Source: Aquimonas sp046318115 (GTDB lineage: Bacteria; Pseudomonadota; Gammaproteobacteria; Xanthomonadales; Xanthomonadaceae). From it: a stretch of DNA of 64,000 bases. The notes beneath the pieces are model-generated. The model searched no databases, had not been told where the DNA came from, and worked only from the letters and a program-made list of their open reading frames with translations. The stretch is taken from assembly GCA_046318115.1 (NCBI GenBank), contig JBKCVA010000078.1:62001-126000 (forward strand). The letters run 5' to 3'. This document shows positions 17,186-25,742 of this stretch, piece after piece. The translations under genes were made by a program, and so were the position numbers. Each line of letters opens with the position of its first letter. The first letter of the stretch is position 1.

Positions 17186-19554
17186 GGACTCGGCACCCGA
17201 ACCTCGACTCGATAGCGCCGATCCGGCTGCACTCCCCGCAGGCGAGGCTCGGGCTGCAGAACCCCATCGACCGTGAGCAGCAGCGGACCCGCGTGCCGCA
17301 GATACTCGATGTCCAGCACGCTGCCGCGGAAGCGTCGGCTGATCCGCGCCTGCTGCCAGGATTTCGGCAGCTGCGGATCAATGCGCAGACCATCGCGCTC
17401 GCCGTGCAGCCCGAACAGGCCCTGCAGCAGCGCGCGCAGCAGCCAGGCCACGGCGCCGGAGTTCGGCAGCTGACTGCTGCGACCCGCGGTGTCCGGGAAC
17501 AGGCGATGTGCGCCGCGGTAGTAGTTCGGGATGAAGCTCGGTAGCTGGCCGCGCGCCAGCGCGGCCTCCGAGTCTGCGCAGGGCAGCAGTTGGCGCAGCA
17601 GCGCGTAGGCGCGCTCGCCTTCGCCCACGGCGTACAGCCCGTTGATGTGGAAAGCGACGGCGTGGCTGTAGACCGAGCCGTTCTCGGCCGAGCCCGGGAA
17701 CTTCTGGGTGACGCGGCCGATGTCCTCGTGCAGGCGGGTGAAGGGCGGATCACACAGCGCGAGCCCCGAAGGCGTCTGCAGGTGGGTGTCGACGGCATGC
17801 AGCAGGCGCATGCGCTGATCGAGCGTGGGCAGCCCCGCCAGCAGGGCCCAGGCCTGGGGATTCAGGAAAATCCGACCTTCATCATCCGCCTGCACGCCGA
17901 AACGGCGGCCGTGGTCGGTGATGCCGCGGGCGAACCAGTCGCCGTCCCACAGCCAGGTCTGCACCGCCTCGGCCAAGCCATCCGACTCGGTGCGCAAACG
18001 CCCGGCAGGGTTGGCATCGAGCAGATCCGCTGCCTCATCGCAAACCTGCGCCCACACGCGCAGCGCATGCACCAGTGCGATCGACAGCCAGCCGGACACG
18101 CCGCGACCGAGGTGACCCGCCATGTTCATCGGGTCGCACCAGTCGCCGTGGCCGATCAGGCTCAGTCCACGACCGTCGCGACGCTGAAGCAGCCAACGCA
18201 GCGCCTGCTCGACGCGATGAGCAACGTCCAGCGCGCGGCCGTGGCGGTCGCGCACCAGGCACTTCAGGAAGTCGTAGTCACCTGATTCCTGCAGCCACAC
18301 CGCGAGACAGATCGGCAGCCACAGGGCGTGGTCTGCGTGAGGGATCTGGTTGATGTACTTGAGCTCGGCCTCCGGATGCAGCAGCACGCCGTCGGGCAGG
18401 CCGAAGTCCTCTTCCTGCTGTTCCAACGCACGCAGGAAGTGGCTGCGGGCGAGATCCGGCTGCAGCAGGCTCAGGCCCATCGCGTCCTGCAGGTAGTTGC
18501 GGGTCTGAGGGTCGGTGCAGAAGCGGTTGGCCTCGCCGAGGTAGAGCGCCTGCCGGCACAACCAGGGCTGCACGAAGGCGTCGAGTGCCGGGTCGGGCGT
18601 GGCGAGCTGCAGGGCCTCTCGGGCCGGCGCCAGTGCGACCGCGCTTCCCGCGAGTGCGCGCTCGAAGCCATCGCCTGCGAGGTAGCGCTGACGAAGGGCG
18701 CGGATCTCGGCCTCGTCGTGCGCCGGGCCGAAGGCGAAGCGCAGGGTCCGAGAGCCGCCCGTCGCCAGCAGGATGCGGTACTGCAGGCAGGCGGCAGGGA
18801 TCTCGTAGTGGGCTTCGCCGCCGCCCAGCCGCGCAGCGCGCAAGGCCTCGGGCGCGTGCAGGCCACCTTCGCCCTCGAAGATCGACTGCCGGCATTCCCA
18901 GCTTTCGGGCGGGCTGTCGTGCAGCAGCACGGTGTGGTCCTTCAGGCGTGCGATCCGCGGCCAGTCCTCGCGCTTCTGGTAGCCGCTGATGCAGCGCGCG
19001 ACGATGCCGCCCAGCTCGGGCGAATACCGCGCCGACTGGTTCATCCAGCTCATGTAGCCGAGCGGAAAGTACAGGCAGACGTTCAGCTGTCGCTGCCTCA
19101 GACCGCGGTTCTCCAGCCGCAGGGTCCACAGCTCGAGCGGGTCTTCCGGCGGCAGCCCCACCGACCAGTGGCACTGCAGGTCGCCGTGTTCGATTTCCCA
19201 GTCGACGCCGTCCGGCCGTGCGCGAAACACGAAGCGATCGGCAGGCGCGCGCACGGGCTCGTGCGGCAGCGAGAACAAGGCGCCGCTGTCTAAATCAACC
19301 ACGTAGACGAAGCGGCCGGGGTGGTGCGCATACAGCGGTTGTTCGGGCTGCAGGAAGGTGGTGGCTTCCAGCACCGGCGCGCGTGCGTACTTGCCGGGCT
19401 CGGGCTGCATGTGCAAGGCGCTCGCGTAGCCGCGGCAGTTGAGCTGCAGCAGCAGGCTGCGGTTCCACAGAAAGCTGCTGGCGCGCGGCATCGCCCTTGG
19501 GCAGCGAAGCTCGACGGACGCGTGGGTGATGCGGAGCAGGTCGACGGCGGACAT
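17182..19554 (-). CDS. GH94 phosphorylase, probable cellobionic acid phosphorylase
   Basis: 790 aa cytosolic glycoside phosphorylase of family GH94. It has an N-terminal beta-sandwich (about 1-270; LQLNCRGYASALHMQPEPGK), then an (alpha/alpha)6 barrel containing GHGDWCDPMNMAG. The Asp in this motif (about residue 470) corresponds to the general acid of cellobiose phosphorylases (GDWNDGLN-type). VTQKFPGSAENGSVYSHAVA follows, and then the phosphate-site region and a short C-terminal beta domain. There is no signal peptide. Known cellobionic acid phosphorylases (Xanthomonas, Saccharophagus) are of about this size, cleave cellobionic acid with phosphate into glucose-1-phosphate and gluconate, and are encoded by gluconokinase. 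The direct overlap with gntK here fits this better than plain cellobiose phosphorylase. Specificity remains inferred. Confidence 0.85.
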   Translation of the reverse strand: MSAVDLLRITHASVELRCPRAMPRASSFLWNRSLLLQLNCRGYASALHMQPEPGKYARAPVLEATTFLQPEQPLYAHHPGRFVYVVDLDSGALFSLPHEPVRAPADRFVFRARPDGVDWEIEHGDLQCHWSVGLPPEDPLELWTLRLENRGLRQRQLNVCLYFPLGYMSWMNQSARYSPELGGIVARCISGYQKREDWPRIARLKDHTVLLHDSPPESWECRQSIFEGEGGLHAPEALRAARLGGGEAHYEIPAACLQYRILLATGGSRTLRFAFGPAHDEAEIRALRQRYLAGDGFERALAGSAVALAPAREALQLATPDPALDAFVQPWLCRQALYLGEANRFCTDPQTRNYLQDAMGLSLLQPDLARSHFLRALEQQEEDFGLPDGVLLHPEAELKYINQIPHADHALWLPICLAVWLQESGDYDFLKCLVRDRHGRALDVAHRVEQALRWLLQRRDGRGLSLIGHGDWCDPMNMAGHLGRGVSGWLSIALVHALRVWAQVCDEAADLLDANPAGRLRTESDGLAEAVQTWLWDGDWFARGITDHGRRFGVQADDEGRIFLNPQAWALLAGLPTLDQRMRLLHAVDTHLQTPSGLALCDPPFTRLHEDIGRVTQKFPGSAENGSVYSHAVAFHINGLYAVGEGERAYALLRQLLPCADSEAALARGQLPSFIPNYYRGAHRLFPDTAGRSSQLPNSGAVAWLLRALLQGLFGLHGERDGLRIDPQLPKSWQQARISRRFRGSVLDIEYLRHAGPLLLTVDGVLQPEPRLRGVQPDRRYRVEVRVPSP

Positions 19555-19568
19555 GCGTATGCCCAGGC

Positions 19569-20954
19569 TTACGAAGTGGCGGCGGCGGTGTCGCGGTCCT
19601 GCAGATCCTGCTGGATCTGCCTGAGGCGCGCGCCGCTCAGCGGATAGGCGAAGGCGAGAACGGCAGCGAGCAGGGCGAACACCCCGGGCACCAGGGTCTG
19701 CAGCAACTGGATGCCGGCTTCCGAAGCGCCGCTCTGGGCCTGGTTTGCGGCATAGCCGATCGCGGCCAGCACCCACAGCAGCGCCGCCGAACCCAAGGAG
19801 CCGCCGAGTTTCTGCGAGAAGGTCGCAGCGGCGAAGGTCATCGCGGTGGCGCGGCGGCCGTTTCGCCACTCGCCGAAGTCGGCGCTGTCGGCGTACATCG
19901 ACCAGGTCAGCGGCGACTTCGGCCCCAGCGCCAGGCTGATCAGAATATTCAGAGCGAAGATCAGCCCGATGTCCTCGGGGCCAACGAACCAGAACGCCGT
20001 CGACAGCGCGGCCACGATCAGCATCAGCACCGCCAGCAGGCGCGCCTTGTCGAACAGCCGGATCAGCAGGGGCGCCAGCGCCGCACCCGCGGCATAGGCC
20101 AGCATCTGCACCAGCAGGTAGTCGGGCAGCAGGTCCGGGCGCTTCAGCCAGTAGGTGAAGTAGTAGTAGGCCGAGCCGGCGCGCAGGGTGATCGTCAGCG
20201 TGATCAGCATGGCAAGCCCGAACAGGATCAGCCATGGGCGGTTGCGCAGCAGATCGCGCAGGTCGGTGGCCGGCGAGGTGGCTTGCGCCGGCGGCGGCGC
20301 GATGCGCTGGCGCGTGCTCGCGAAGGTGAGCGCGAACAGGCCGCAGGCGATCAAGCCGTAGAGGGCCATCGTCAGCGGCCAGCCGCGCTGCGGATCGCCT
20401 TCGCCGAGCAGGTCGACCAGGGGCAGGGTGAACTTGTTGACCAGAGCGCCGCCGCCGAAGGCGAACAGGAAGCGCAGGCTGTTCAAGGTAGTGCGCTCTT
20501 CGCTGCAGGCGCTCATCACGCCACTCAGTGCGGAGTAGGGCGTACTGAGCACGGTGTAGGCCAGCATGAGCCCGCTGAAGCTGAGGTAGGCCCAGACCAG
20601 CTTGCCGGTGTCGCCAAGGTCCGGCGTGCTGAAGGTGACCACACCCATGAGCGCCAAGGGCAGCGCGCCAACCAGCAGCCAGGGCCGGAACTGCCCCCAG
20701 CGCGTGCGCGTGCGGTCCGCGACCGCGCCCATCAGTGGATCGGTGACTGCATCGAAAAAGCGGGTCACGAACAGCAGCGTGCCGGCGGCCGCTGCGCCGA
20801 GGCCGAACACGTCGGTGTAGAAGGCCGCCAGGAACGAGGCGATCGTGGTCCAGTACAGATTGAAGCCGAGATCGCCGGCGCCGTAGCCCAGCCGCTCGCT
20901 CCAGCCAAGGCGGGCCTGGCGTTCAATGGCGGGGCCCGGATGTTGCGCGCTCAT
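19569..20954 (-). CDS. GPH-family sugar:cation symporter (MFS)
   Basis: 461 aa, about twelve membrane segments. The start at 20954 (MSAQHPGPAIERQARLGWSE) leads into ERLGYGAGDLGFNLYWTTI, the N-terminal hallmark of glycoside-pentoside-hexuronide symporters, whose acidic residue helps couple to the cation. The loop FDAVTDPLMGAVADRTRTRWG between helices 2 and 3 is the GPH/MFS signature with the conserved Asp and RTRTRWG. It lies 8 bp after the CBM9-like gene and 14 bp before GH94 on the same transcript. It therefore probably imports cellobionate or cello-oligosaccharides for intracellular phosphorolysis (inference). Confidence 0.93.
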   Translation of the reverse strand: MSAQHPGPAIERQARLGWSERLGYGAGDLGFNLYWTTIASFLAAFYTDVFGLGAAAAGTLLFVTRFFDAVTDPLMGAVADRTRTRWGQFRPWLLVGALPLALMGVVTFSTPDLGDTGKLVWAYLSFSGLMLAYTVLSTPYSALSGVMSACSEERTTLNSLRFLFAFGGGALVNKFTLPLVDLLGEGDPQRGWPLTMALYGLIACGLFALTFASTRQRIAPPPAQATSPATDLRDLLRNRPWLILFGLAMLITLTITLRAGSAYYYFTYWLKRPDLLPDYLLVQMLAYAAGAALAPLLIRLFDKARLLAVLMLIVAALSTAFWFVGPEDIGLIFALNILISLALGPKSPLTWSMYADSADFGEWRNGRRATAMTFAAATFSQKLGGSLGSAALLWVLAAIGYAANQAQSGASEAGIQLLQTLVPGVFALLAAVLAFAYPLSGARLRQIQQDLQDRDTAAATS

Positions 20955-20962
20955 GGCGGGTC

Positions 20963-21727
20963 TCAAGGCTGCAGCAGGATGCGGGCGAACACGCCGGCGT
21001 CGACATAGAGTCGATTGCGATCGCCATCGATCGGCTGCACGTCGACGTCGGCGATCAGGCGGCGGCGAACCCCTGGCGCGTCGCTGTCGCACCAGGCAAG
21101 GGCGAAGCCGATGACGTCGCCGGCCTTCGGTGCGCGCGGTTGCCAGACGTCGGTGGCCGCTCGCCTCGCCGGATCGGGATACAGGCGGATGCGAGCCTCC
21201 CAGACCAGAACATGCGGCGCCTCCGGCCGGCGACGCCACACGGCTTCCACGTGATCGTTCAGGAGAACGGGCTGGCCCGCGCCGTCGATGTCGACGACCT
21301 GGCCGTCGAGCGCCACGTGGTAGGCGAAGGCGCTGTGGTTCGACGTGTGGTCGCCGCCGCTGGCGTCTTCGTCGATCAGGATTTCCAGCGCGTCGTCGGC
21401 CCAGTAGTCCTTCAGCGGATCGGGCTGGCCGTCGCTCAGCACGTTGTCCCTGATCTCGGCCAGCAGATAGAGCCCGTCTTCGCCCCAGAGCAGGCGGTAG
21501 CGGCCGCCGAAGTCGGCCGCATCGTCAGGCGCAGCACCCACCAGCACGTGGCGCAACTCCCTCCATTCGGTGCGCCCCCAGTCGGACTCCTGGTCACGGC
21601 CATCGATGACGGGTGCCTGCGCGACGTATCCCACGGCGCGCGCCGCGGATGTCGCGTCCGCTGCGCAGGCCGTGGAGGACAGCAAGACCGCCAGGCTCAG
21701 GACGAGTCGGGGCAGGGAGGCCCTCAT
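20963..21727 (-). CDS. secreted CBM9-like carbohydrate-binding protein
   Basis: 254 aa. It has a signal peptide MRASLPRLVLSLAVLLSSTACA with probable SPase I cleavage near ACA-AD; a lipobox is not convincing. The whole mature part is one CBM9/DOMON-like beta-sandwich: APVIDGRDQESDWGRTEWRE opens it. RYRLLWGEDGLYLLAEIRDN, WADDALEILIDEDASGGDHT and AFAYHVALDG are the usual conserved segments, and WEARIRLYP with a late IGFALAWCDSD follow. No catalytic domain is attached. Its ATG overlaps the glk stop, so a secreted protein is co-translated with cytosolic kinases. Possible roles are a periplasmic sugar-binding protein or part of an oxidative system; neither is proven. Confidence 0.85.
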   Translation of the reverse strand: MRASLPRLVLSLAVLLSSTACAADATSAARAVGYVAQAPVIDGRDQESDWGRTEWRELRHVLVGAAPDDAADFGGRYRLLWGEDGLYLLAEIRDNVLSDGQPDPLKDYWADDALEILIDEDASGGDHTSNHSAFAYHVALDGQVVDIDGAGQPVLLNDHVEAVWRRRPEAPHVLVWEARIRLYPDPARRAATDVWQPRAPKAGDVIGFALAWCDSDAPGVRRRLIADVDVQPIDGDRNRLYVDAGVFARILLQP

Positions 21728-22737
21728 CCCAGCAAGCCCACGCGCGCCGCGCCGAGTGTGCCGACATCGGCGCGGTCGATGCGGAAGGTCGGTGTCCGCG
21801 CCAGCAGGGGGCTGAAGCGGCCCTTGTCGATGAAGGCCGTGCGGAACAGGCCCTCGCCGCGCTCGTCGAGCACGTGCGGAAGCAGCCCGCCGGCGAGATA
21901 GACACCGGCCCAGCCGCCGTAGAGCAGCACGGCGTCGCCTGCGAAGCGGCCGAGGATGCTGCAGAACAGATCGATGGCGCTGCGCGCATCGGGATCACCG
22001 GAACGCGCCGCGGCCACCACGGCGGCGGAGTCGTGCAGGCGCACTTCGCGCCCGCGCGCCATGTGCACACACGCGTCGTGCAGATTGACAAGGCCTTCGC
22101 CGCACAGCAGGCGCTCGTAGGACACGCGGCCATAGCGGCGCTGCAGGAAGCGCAGGATGAAGATCTCGCGTTCGTCGTGGGGCGCGAAACTGGCGTGGCC
22201 GCCTTCGGTTTCGAGCACCGCCAGGCCATGCGCATCGCGACGGATCGCCGCCGCGCCGAGGCCGGTCCCGGGGCCCAGCACCACCTGCACGGCGGCGGTG
22301 TCGAAGGCGGCACCGGGGGCGTCGCCGATCGGATGCAGGTCCGCCTCGCCCAGCCCGGGGACGGCCCAGGCGACAGCCGCGAAGTCATTGATGACCTGCA
22401 GCTCTCTGAAGCCAATGCGCTTCTTGAGCGCTCGTATCGAGAAGCTCCAGCGGCTGTTGGTCAGGATCACCTGGTCGTCCAGAACGGCGCCAGCCACGGC
22501 CAGTACGGCGCTCTCGGGCACCGGCTCGCCGCTCACCGCGAAATAGGCGTCCAGGGCCGACTCGATGCCATCGTGCTCGGCGACTTTCAAGTTGCGCTGC
22601 GCGCCCAGCCGGACCCGGTCGTTCTCGCCGAGCGCAGCAGTGGCGAAGCGGGCATTGGTGCCGCCGATATCGGCGGCAAGGCAGCGCAGGTTTGCCGCAG
22701 CCGCGGTATCGCGGCGCGATTCAAGAAGCAGACTCAT
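21724..22737 (-). CDS. glk: glucokinase (Glk family)
   Basis: 337 aa cytosolic enzyme phosphorylating glucose with ATP. The phosphate-1 motif is AADIGGTNARFA (about residues 21-32). The sugar-site region VAGAVLDDQVILTNSRWSFS and the catalytic Asp in VINDFAAVAWAVPGL follow, then VLGPGTGLGAAA and the Glu/His sugar ligands in ETEGGHASFAPHDEREI. This is the Glk (not ROK) family with the usual length near 320-340. It is the first gene of the five-gene operon and overlaps the CBM9-like gene. It would handle free glucose coming from the GH3 glucosidase. A LacI-type operator sits 56 bp upstream. Confidence 0.95.
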   Translation of the reverse strand: MSLLLESRRDTAAAANLRCLAADIGGTNARFATAALGENDRVRLGAQRNLKVAEHDGIESALDAYFAVSGEPVPESAVLAVAGAVLDDQVILTNSRWSFSIRALKKRIGFRELQVINDFAAVAWAVPGLGEADLHPIGDAPGAAFDTAAVQVVLGPGTGLGAAAIRRDAHGLAVLETEGGHASFAPHDEREIFILRFLQRRYGRVSYERLLCGEGLVNLHDACVHMARGREVRLHDSAAVVAAARSGDPDARSAIDLFCSILGRFAGDAVLLYGGWAGVYLAGGLLPHVLDERGEGLFRTAFIDKGRFSPLLARTPTFRIDRADVGTLGAARVGLLG

Positions 22738-22792
22738 CGCGGGAGGGTCCTCGACGACGCGCCGGAGCGATGGCGCGGGTATGCTTGCCGAC

Positions 22793-22806
22793 CGATATCG
22801 CTGTCA
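22793..22806. promoter_or_regulatory. putative LacI-family operator in the glk/lacI divergent region
   Basis: CGATATCGCTGTCA between the divergent glk (start 22737) and lacI (start 22842) genes. It agrees at 12 of 14 positions with the palindrome upstream of the GH3 gene at 31252-31265 and has the central CG typical of LacI-family sites. It is placed to allow autoregulation of lacI and control of the glk operon. Confidence 0.6.
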
Positions 22807-22841
22807 TCACGACGGCGGGCAACCAGTGGGGATACAGGGTT

Positions 22842-23879
22842 ATGGGCGGTCGGGTGACCATCGACGATGTGGCGGCAGCGGCCGGCGTCTCGCCGAAGAC
22901 AGTGTCGCGCGTCATCAACAGCGAGCCCAACGTGCGCGCGCAGACGCAGGAGCGCGTGCGCGCGGCGATCGAGAAGCTGAACTTCCGGCCCGATCCTTCG
23001 GCCCGCAGCCTTGCGGCCAGCCGGTCGTATCTGATCGGGGTGGTCTACGACAACCCTTCGGACAGCTATCTGATGGAGATCATCAGCGGCGTGCTCGACA
23101 CCTGCCAGGCGCAGCACTACCAGACCCTGCTCTGCCCGCTGCGATTCGATCGCGCCGACCTGCTGCGCGAGGTCGACTCCATGCTCGCGCAGTCGCGCCC
23201 AGGGGGGCTGGTACTGACACCTCCGCTCACCGACGACGATGCCCTCCTGACGCATCTGCGGGAGCAGGGCGTGCCGTTCGCCTGCATCTCGCCCAAGCGG
23301 CCCGAGGGGTGTGGCGTCACGTTCGACGAACGCGAGGCGGCGCGGGACATCACCGCGCACCTGATCGAGCTGGGACACCGGCGCATCGCCCATGTCTGCG
23401 GACACATCGCACACGGTGCCTCGCGCTGGCGGTTGGACGGCTATCGCGACGCGTTGGCGGGTGCCGGCATCGCTTTTGCTCCCGAACTGCTGGTGCAGGG
23501 GGAGTTCTCGTTCGATTCGGGCATGCAGGCAGCGCGCATTCTGCTTGACCTTGAAGACGCGCCGACCGCGATCTTCGCCGCCAACGACGACATGGCAGCA
23601 GGCGTGGTGCGCGTGGCGCTCGAGCGCGGTCTGTCGGTGCCCGCGGAGCTCTCGGTCTGCGGTTTCGACGACATCCCCATCGCCCGCCAGATCTTTCCGG
23701 CGCTCAGCACCGTCCATCAGCCGGCGCGAGAGATGGGCGCGACCGCGGCCGCCGAGTTGTTGAAGTGCATGCGCGAACCCGATCAGGCGGCGATGCGCAG
23801 GGTGCCGTACAGCCTCCGTCTGCGCGCCAGCACGGGGCCGGCACCCAAGTCCCGACGTGCCGTCAGACGCCTTCGGTGA
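22842..23879 (+). CDS. LacI-family transcriptional regulator of the beta-glucan locus
   Basis: 345 aa. The start at 22842 gives the standard N-terminal headpiece VTIDDVAAAAGVSPKTVSRV followed by INSEPNVRAQTQERVRAAIE and the hinge helix FRPDPSARSLAASRS. A periplasmic-binding-protein-like effector domain follows (LIGVVYDNPSDSYLMEIISG; ITAHLIELGHRRIAHVCG; PTAIFAANDDMAAGVV; SVCGFDDIPIARQIFPALST), with a basic tail. It is divergent from the glk operon and convergent with the symporter gene. The likely effector is a cello-oligosaccharide or derivative. Two matching operators (22793 and 31252) suggest that it controls both halves of the locus. Confidence 0.95.
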   Translation: MGGRVTIDDVAAAAGVSPKTVSRVINSEPNVRAQTQERVRAAIEKLNFRPDPSARSLAASRSYLIGVVYDNPSDSYLMEIISGVLDTCQAQHYQTLLCPLRFDRADLLREVDSMLAQSRPGGLVLTPPLTDDDALLTHLREQGVPFACISPKRPEGCGVTFDEREAARDITAHLIELGHRRIAHVCGHIAHGASRWRLDGYRDALAGAGIAFAPELLVQGEFSFDSGMQAARILLDLEDAPTAIFAANDDMAAGVVRVALERGLSVPAELSVCGFDDIPIARQIFPALSTVHQPAREMGATAAAELLKCMREPDQAAMRRVPYSLRLRASTGPAPKSRRAVRRLR

Positions 23880-23912
23880 GGGTGGGCCACTCTGGCGAGG
23901 CATGGCCGGACC

Positions 23913-25478
23913 TCAGCCCAGACCGGCGTAGATGGCGATCAGCGCGGCAGTCACCAGCGCGGCGCCGATGTTGAAGCCGCTGCTGGTGGCGAAGCCGCCT
24001 GTGGGCAGGGCCTGCGACTTCGGCTGAATCTTCCAGCCCTGCAGCGCCGAGATGCCCAGCGCCAGCGCGCAGCAGGCCAGGAACACATAGCCCACCCGAT
24101 CCATGAACGGCAGCTCGGGCAGCCAGATGCGTGCGGCGATCGACAGCAGGAAGGAGCCGAGTGCCGCAGCGAGCGCGCCGAGCGCAGTGGTCTGGCGCAC
24201 AAAAACGCCGAGCAGGAAGATCGCGCAGATGCCCGGTGTGAAGAACCCGGTGAACTCCTGGATGTACTGGAAGGCCTGCTCGAAGCCGCCCAGCAGCGGG
24301 CGCGCGCAGATCACCGCCAGCAGCAGGGAGACAGCGCCGGCGATGCGGCCGCTGCGCACAAGGCCACGATCACTGGTCTTGGGCCTGAACTGGTGCAGCA
24401 GGTCCATGGTGAACAGGGTGGCGACCGAGTTCATCATCGAGCCCACCGAGGACACGATGGCGGCGATCAAGGCGGCGAAGATGAGCCCGCGGATGCCGGC
24501 GGGCGCGAGCTTCATCATCTCCGGATAGGCCTGGTCGGGCTTGGCCAAATCTGGCGCCAGGAACAGCGCGGCCATGCCGGGCACCACGATGATCAGCGGC
24601 ATCAGCATCTTCAGCGCGGCGGCGAACAGAATGCCCTTCTGGGCTTCCTTCAGACTGCCAGCGGCCAGTGCGCGCTGGATGATGTACTGGTTGAAGCCCC
24701 AGTAAGACAGGTTCATCACCCACATGCCGCCGAGCAGCACGCTCAAGCCAGGCAGGTTGGCGTACTGAGGGTTGTCGGGCGAGAGGATCATGTCGAAGCG
24801 CTCCGGCATGCGCTCGTACATCGTGGCGAGACCTGCCCAGGCGCCGTCGCCCTCGGCGACGCGGTCCAGCGCGATCCAGGCGACGATCAGGCCGCCCAGC
24901 ACCAGCAGCACGACCTGGATGATGTCGGTCATCGCCACGGCGCGCAGGCCGCCGTACAGGGAGTAGGCCAGCGCAAAGGCCGCCAGCGCCAGCAGTCCGG
25001 ACATCATGTCGAGGCCGGTCAGCGCGTTGATCGCCAGCGCGCCCAGCCAGAGCACCGAAGTGAGATTCACGAAGACATAGACGCCGAGCCAGAACACCGC
25101 CATCACCGTCTTGACGCTGCGGTCGTAGCGCTGCTCCAGGTACTGCGGCATGGTGTAGATGCCCGAGCGCAGCAGCACCGGCAGGATGAACTTGCCGACC
25201 AGGATCAGGGTGATCGCGGCCATCCACTCGTAGCTGGCGATCGCGAGGCCCATGGCGTAGCCGGAGCCCGACATGCCGATGATCTGTTCGGCGGAGATGT
25301 TGGCAGCGATCAGAGAAGCGCCCACCGCCCACCAGGGTAGGCTGCGGCCAGCGAGGAAGTAGTCGTTCGCGGTGCGCTCATGGCCGGCGGGCTCGCGCGA
25401 GATCCATGTGGCGAGGCCGATCAGGCCGACCGCATAGAGGGCGACCACCATCAGATCCAGCGAAGAAAGTGCGGACAC
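23913..25478 (-). CDS. sodium/sugar symporter, SSS family (SGLT-like)
   Basis: 521 aa with about 13-14 membrane segments. It starts with GTG at 25478 after a GGGAG ribosome site. Family features are the N-terminal DLMVVALYAVGLIGLATWIS, ANDYFLAGRSLPWWAVGASL, the sodium-site helix IAANISAEQIIGMSGSGYAM and the YSLYGGLRAVAMTDIIQVV region. The helix SLYWGFNQY-like SYWGFNQYIIQRALAAGSLK is the SGLT-type signature. These match bacterial sugar rather than proline or pantothenate symporters. It lies downstream of the TonB receptor on the same strand after a 264-bp gap with two hairpins, so it is probably the inner-membrane step for the monosaccharide released by the GH3 enzyme. Confidence 0.93.
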   Translation of the reverse strand: MSALSSLDLMVVALYAVGLIGLATWISREPAGHERTANDYFLAGRSLPWWAVGASLIAANISAEQIIGMSGSGYAMGLAIASYEWMAAITLILVGKFILPVLLRSGIYTMPQYLEQRYDRSVKTVMAVFWLGVYVFVNLTSVLWLGALAINALTGLDMMSGLLALAAFALAYSLYGGLRAVAMTDIIQVVLLVLGGLIVAWIALDRVAEGDGAWAGLATMYERMPERFDMILSPDNPQYANLPGLSVLLGGMWVMNLSYWGFNQYIIQRALAAGSLKEAQKGILFAAALKMLMPLIIVVPGMAALFLAPDLAKPDQAYPEMMKLAPAGIRGLIFAALIAAIVSSVGSMMNSVATLFTMDLLHQFRPKTSDRGLVRSGRIAGAVSLLLAVICARPLLGGFEQAFQYIQEFTGFFTPGICAIFLLGVFVRQTTALGALAAALGSFLLSIAARIWLPELPFMDRVGYVFLACCALALGISALQGWKIQPKSQALPTGGFATSSGFNIGAALVTAALIAIYAGLG

Positions 25479-25601
25479 AGGAACTCCCTGGCCCGGCGCG
25501 CGGACCTTGAGTGAAGACCGTCGAAAAGAGCGGCGCGGGGTCGGGGAGAACTCCGCGCCGTTGCCGAAGCGGGCTGACCTTGCCAGCGCCCTTCCAAAGC
25601 G

Positions 25602-25626
25602 CCGGCAGCGCGCTCGCCGCTGCCGG
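25602..25626 (-). other. hairpin between TonB-receptor and symporter genes (second in transcript order)
   Basis: A perfect 9-bp stem CCGGCAGCG/CGCTGCCGG with a 7-nt loop. No T-run follows on the minus strand, so a full terminator is unlikely. It may be an mRNA-stability or processing structure that lowers symporter relative to receptor expression. Confidence 0.45.
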
Positions 25627-25660
25627 TGCCGCGCGTGGCGAGGCCGGGGTCATTCGCAGT

Positions 25661-25691
25661 GGCCGCCGTTCCATCCGTGGAAGCAGCGGCC
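25661..25691 (-). other. hairpin shortly after the TonB-receptor stop codon
   Basis: An imperfect stem of GGCCGC and TTCCA blocks pairing with TGGAA and GCGGCC around a TCCG loop, 52 bp after the receptor stop (25743). A candidate attenuator or 3'-end stabilising structure; no clear T-run. Confidence 0.45.
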
Positions 25692-25742
25692 GCCAAAGCC
25701 CGGGCCATGCGGCGCCGGCTCGCTGGAGCCGGACGCCGGGGA

